Positions 61,684 through 64,000 of a stretch of DNA of 64,000 nt are shown here, in pieces. The stretch is from Deltaproteobacteria bacterium. Lineage in GTDB: Bacteria > Myxococcota_C > UBA6777. A program made the position numbers and the translations under genes. A model generated the notes under the pieces. It had not been told where the DNA came from and ran no database searches. It was given only the letters and a program-made list of their open reading frames with translations. Location of the stretch: the NCBI GenBank assembly GCA_006226375.1, contig SBHC01000063.1:124001-188000 (forward strand), in the 5' to 3' direction. Each line of letters opens with the position of its first letter. Position 1 is the stretch's first letter.

Positions 61684-62520
61684 ATGAACGTGTGGGTAAC
61701 AGGAGCTGAGGGGCAACTCGGTACAGATGTCGTGTTGCGGTTGGAACGCCAAGGCATTTCCGTGCAGGGAACAACCTTACACAGTTGTGACATCACAAAA
61801 GAAGCCGATGTACGCGCAACGGCAAGCCAGATCCAACCGGACGCTATCATCCACTGTGCGGCCTATACCGCTGTAGACAAGGCCGAAACAGAGCAAGAGC
61901 TTTGCTTTCGCGTCAACGCAGAGGGAACCAAAAATGTGGCCCATGCAGCACAAGAGCTTGGAGCCAAACTCTTGTACATCAGCACGGATTACGTGTTTGA
62001 CGGGACAGGAAACAGGCCCTATCGCGAGACAGATCCCCCCCACCCTATCAATGTCTACGGCGCCTCCAAATACGAAGGAGAGCTGCATGTACAAAACATG
62101 GTGGAGCAGGCCTTCGTGATACGGACCTCATGGGTCTTTGGTCACCACGGCCCGAACTTTGTGAAGACCATGCTTCGACTTGGTCAGGAGCGAGACTCCT
62201 TGTCTGTGGTCGCCGACCAGGTAGGCTCTCCGACCTATACACCTGACCTTGCTGAAGTGTTGGTTCGCATGCTTCCTTCGGAAGAGTATGGAGTGTATCA
62301 TGCGACCAACGCAGGGACTTGCAGTTGGTACGAGTTTGCCAAAGAGATCTTCACCCAGGCCCAAGTAGAGATCGACCTCAAACCCATTCCAACCGATGAC
62401 TACCCGACCCCTGCTCAGCGCCCCTTGTATTCCGTACTGAGCAAAGACAAGCTTGCGTCCCAATTCTTCACACTTCGCAACTGGAAAGAAGCCTTGAAGG
62501 ATTTCACCTCAACGTTGTAA
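61684..62520 (+). CDS. rfbD: dTDP-4-dehydrorhamnose reductase
   Basis: The 278-residue reductase has G-A-E-G-Q-L-G-T-D for NAD(P), H-C-A-A-Y-T-A-V-D, S-T-D-Y-V-F-D-G and Y-G-A-S-K-Y-E-G with catalytic Tyr/Lys. It completes dTDP-L-rhamnose. The ATG directly follows the rfbB TAA, which suggests translational coupling. Confidence 0.96.
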   Translation: MNVWVTGAEGQLGTDVVLRLERQGISVQGTTLHSCDITKEADVRATASQIQPDAIIHCAAYTAVDKAETEQELCFRVNAEGTKNVAHAAQELGAKLLYISTDYVFDGTGNRPYRETDPPHPINVYGASKYEGELHVQNMVEQAFVIRTSWVFGHHGPNFVKTMLRLGQERDSLSVVADQVGSPTYTPDLAEVLVRMLPSEEYGVYHATNAGTCSWYEFAKEIFTQAQVEIDLKPIPTDDYPTPAQRPLYSVLSKDKLASQFFTLRNWKEALKDFTSTL

Positions 62521-62630
62521 GAGCGCAAGGTATCGCATCACTCGGACCCAAAGAGCTTCCCCACTCCAGGAACACACCGAAAGAGCGCTTCTCAAAGTCA
62601 AACGTCCAAACTCCCCATCCATTTGAGAGA

Positions 62631-64000
62631 TGCAAAAGGTTGAACCCGTGACAGAGCCAAGTTCCACAACATCTTCTTCATCTCCCACTCTAACGATTGT
62701 ACTTCGGGCTTTGCTTGGAGTCCTTTGCATTGTAGGGTTTTACGACATCGCCCGTGGCTACGGAGGGTTTCAACTCGTCTATGGCCTGGGTTCGCTGAAT
62801 GTCCACCCCAACGAACTTGTCATGTACTTGTGGTACCTGACGTTGGGCCTGCCTGCCGCACTGTTCTTCGCCTCCGCCTTGCTCCTCACAGCAGTGCCTG
62901 AACGACTGGAGCAGATACTCCGACATCTGCTGGTTCATCGCTGGTTTTTGGGAGGCATCCTGACTCTGTTTGTGGTCAGCGTATTGGCGGTGTGGTGGTT
63001 TGTTCTGTTGGGTGGAACCCCAATCACCGACGACGAGAACACCTACCGATTCATCGCCCAGACTCTGAACCAAGGGCAGGTCATTAACCCTTTGCCTGCG
63101 GATTCGCGCTTCTTCTACAACAACTTTGTTGTGTTCAACAGCAACGGTTGGTTTGGTAAGTACCCGATAGGCTTCCCGGCCTTGCTTGCAATAGGAGAGC
63201 GCGTCCACGCCGCCTTTCTTATCAACCCCTTGCTCTCATGTTTGTCGCTGGTCCTCACCTACCAGATCGGCGTCCGCATGTTCTCCAAGAACATCGCGGC
63301 GCTTGGAGTGGTCTTTCTACTTTTGTCGCCACACTTCGTCTTCACCAGCGCGACGTTGCTCTCTCAGCCAGCCTCAACGGCCTTTATGTTGCTGGGTTGT
63401 TATGCGATGCTCCAAGTGTATGAGCACGAGTCCACAGCATGGGCGATTGTAGGAGGCATAGCCTGGGGCTACGGCGTGTTGATTCGACCCTTGCCAGGAG
63501 CGTTGTTCCTTGCCTTCGTGGGATTCCACTATCTCTATGTGATGCACCAGAGAGGTTGGGCACAGAACATCGTACGACGCCTCAAGCCGTTGCTCTTTGC
63601 AAGCTTGCCTGTTGTTGTGTGTGGCGTTGTCTTTCTGTGGGTGAATCGGATGCAAACAGGGAGCGCAGGCTCAACAGGCTACCACTCGGCCCATACAACC
63701 TTTGGCCTCTTTGCAACCAAAGATGGGATGATGGGAAACTCTCTGGGAGGAGCCTTCCTACGGGAAAATTTCTGGTTGTTTGGATGGCCTCTTTCCCTTC
63801 TCTTCGCATTCTTTACTCGCAAGGGGAAATACCTTGGCTTGCTGTGGGGATTGATTGCCGCGGACTACGCGTACCGTGTGTTGGTCCCCAAAACGGTCGT
63901 GGCTACAACAGGTCCTATTTATGTGACAGAAACCGTTCCGCTGCTGTGCCTCGCCTCTGCAGCTGGGGTTGCCTTCCTACTCCACACCTTTAAACATTGG
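62631..64000 (+). CDS. GT-C/ArnT-like polytopic membrane protein (partial, cut by window end)
   Basis: An open frame runs from ATG 62631 to the window end (at least 456 codons). The predicted protein has many hydrophobic helices, and after the second helix a loop I-T-D-D-E-N-T-Y-R-F like the acidic D-D/D-E loop of GT39/GT83 glycosyltransferases, followed by N-G-W-F-G-K-Y-P-I-G-F-P. It would use a polyprenyl-phosphate sugar outside the inner membrane. An in-frame GTG at 62649 has AAGG 8 bases upstream and is an equally good start. It lies 110 bases after rfbD. Confidence 0.7.

Noticed and set aside
1-64000. tRNA, rRNA, CRISPR arrays, insertion sequences
   Set aside because: No cloverleaf-like sequence with a conserved T-arm, no regularly spaced repeats and no transposase motifs were seen by eye.

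Overview
The window looks like a chromosomal segment of a diderm bacterium of the former Deltaproteobacteria, most likely Myxococcota or a neighbouring lineage. This is inferred from content: two secreted proteins end in a MYXO-CTERM-like tail (Cys-Gly-Cys-Glu-Ser-Thr, a hydrophobic segment, then Arg-rich), and there are several Cys-rich repeat lipoproteins, a zinc-ribbon Ser/Thr protein kinase, a chained receiver/histidine kinase with an HD-GYP partner, and a DUF4397 repeat lipoprotein. TonB/ExbBD and many lipobox signal peptides show an outer membrane. No rRNA, tRNA, CRISPR array, insertion sequence or integrase was seen.

Layout. Positions 1-12000 hold secreted or envelope proteins (thioredoxin-fold/TPR, PKD repeat, GH46-like, Cys-rich lipoprotein), a VOC protein, a hybrid histidine kinase with an HD-GYP phosphodiesterase, a PlsC acyltransferase and an isoaspartyl peptidase. 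Positions 12154-13093 hold an unfamiliar secreted Arg/Cys/Trp protein made of three near-identical 87-residue repeats, followed by three successive hairpins. Next come RarA fused to a methyltransferase-like domain, a small membrane protein, a six-unit DUF4397 lipoprotein, a PNPOx-GNAT fusion divergent from a MocR regulator, a Ser/Thr kinase, an ABC exporter, an M19 dipeptidase, and a TetR regulator divergent from a fatty-acid-hydroxylase-like protein with a perfect palindrome between them.

Positions 27.7-40.0 kb form an iron-acquisition region. A Fea1-like lipoprotein, a TonB-dependent receptor and two small Cys-rich lipoproteins lie on the plus strand. ExbB-ExbD-TonB-FbpA-FbpB-FbpC lie on the minus strand, with a flavin amine-oxidase-like gene between the two groups. 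Together they could carry Fe(III) or a chelate across the outer membrane (receptor plus TonB-ExbBD) and then the inner membrane (FbpABC).

Positions 40.4-50.7 kb hold a trypsin-like MYXO-CTERM protease, a large polytopic membrane protein, a CapA-family protein, a P-loop kinase and a GH94-like lipoprotein. From 50.7 kb to the end is a surface-polysaccharide locus: DUF1972 and GT2 glycosyltransferases, an A+T-richer block tagD-asnB-tagF (CDP-glycerol/poly-glycerolphosphate type), the complete dTDP-L-rhamnose set rfbA-rfbC-rfbB-rfbD, and a GT-C-like membrane protein cut by the window edge. The locus suggests a rhamnose-containing glycan with glycerol-phosphate parts.
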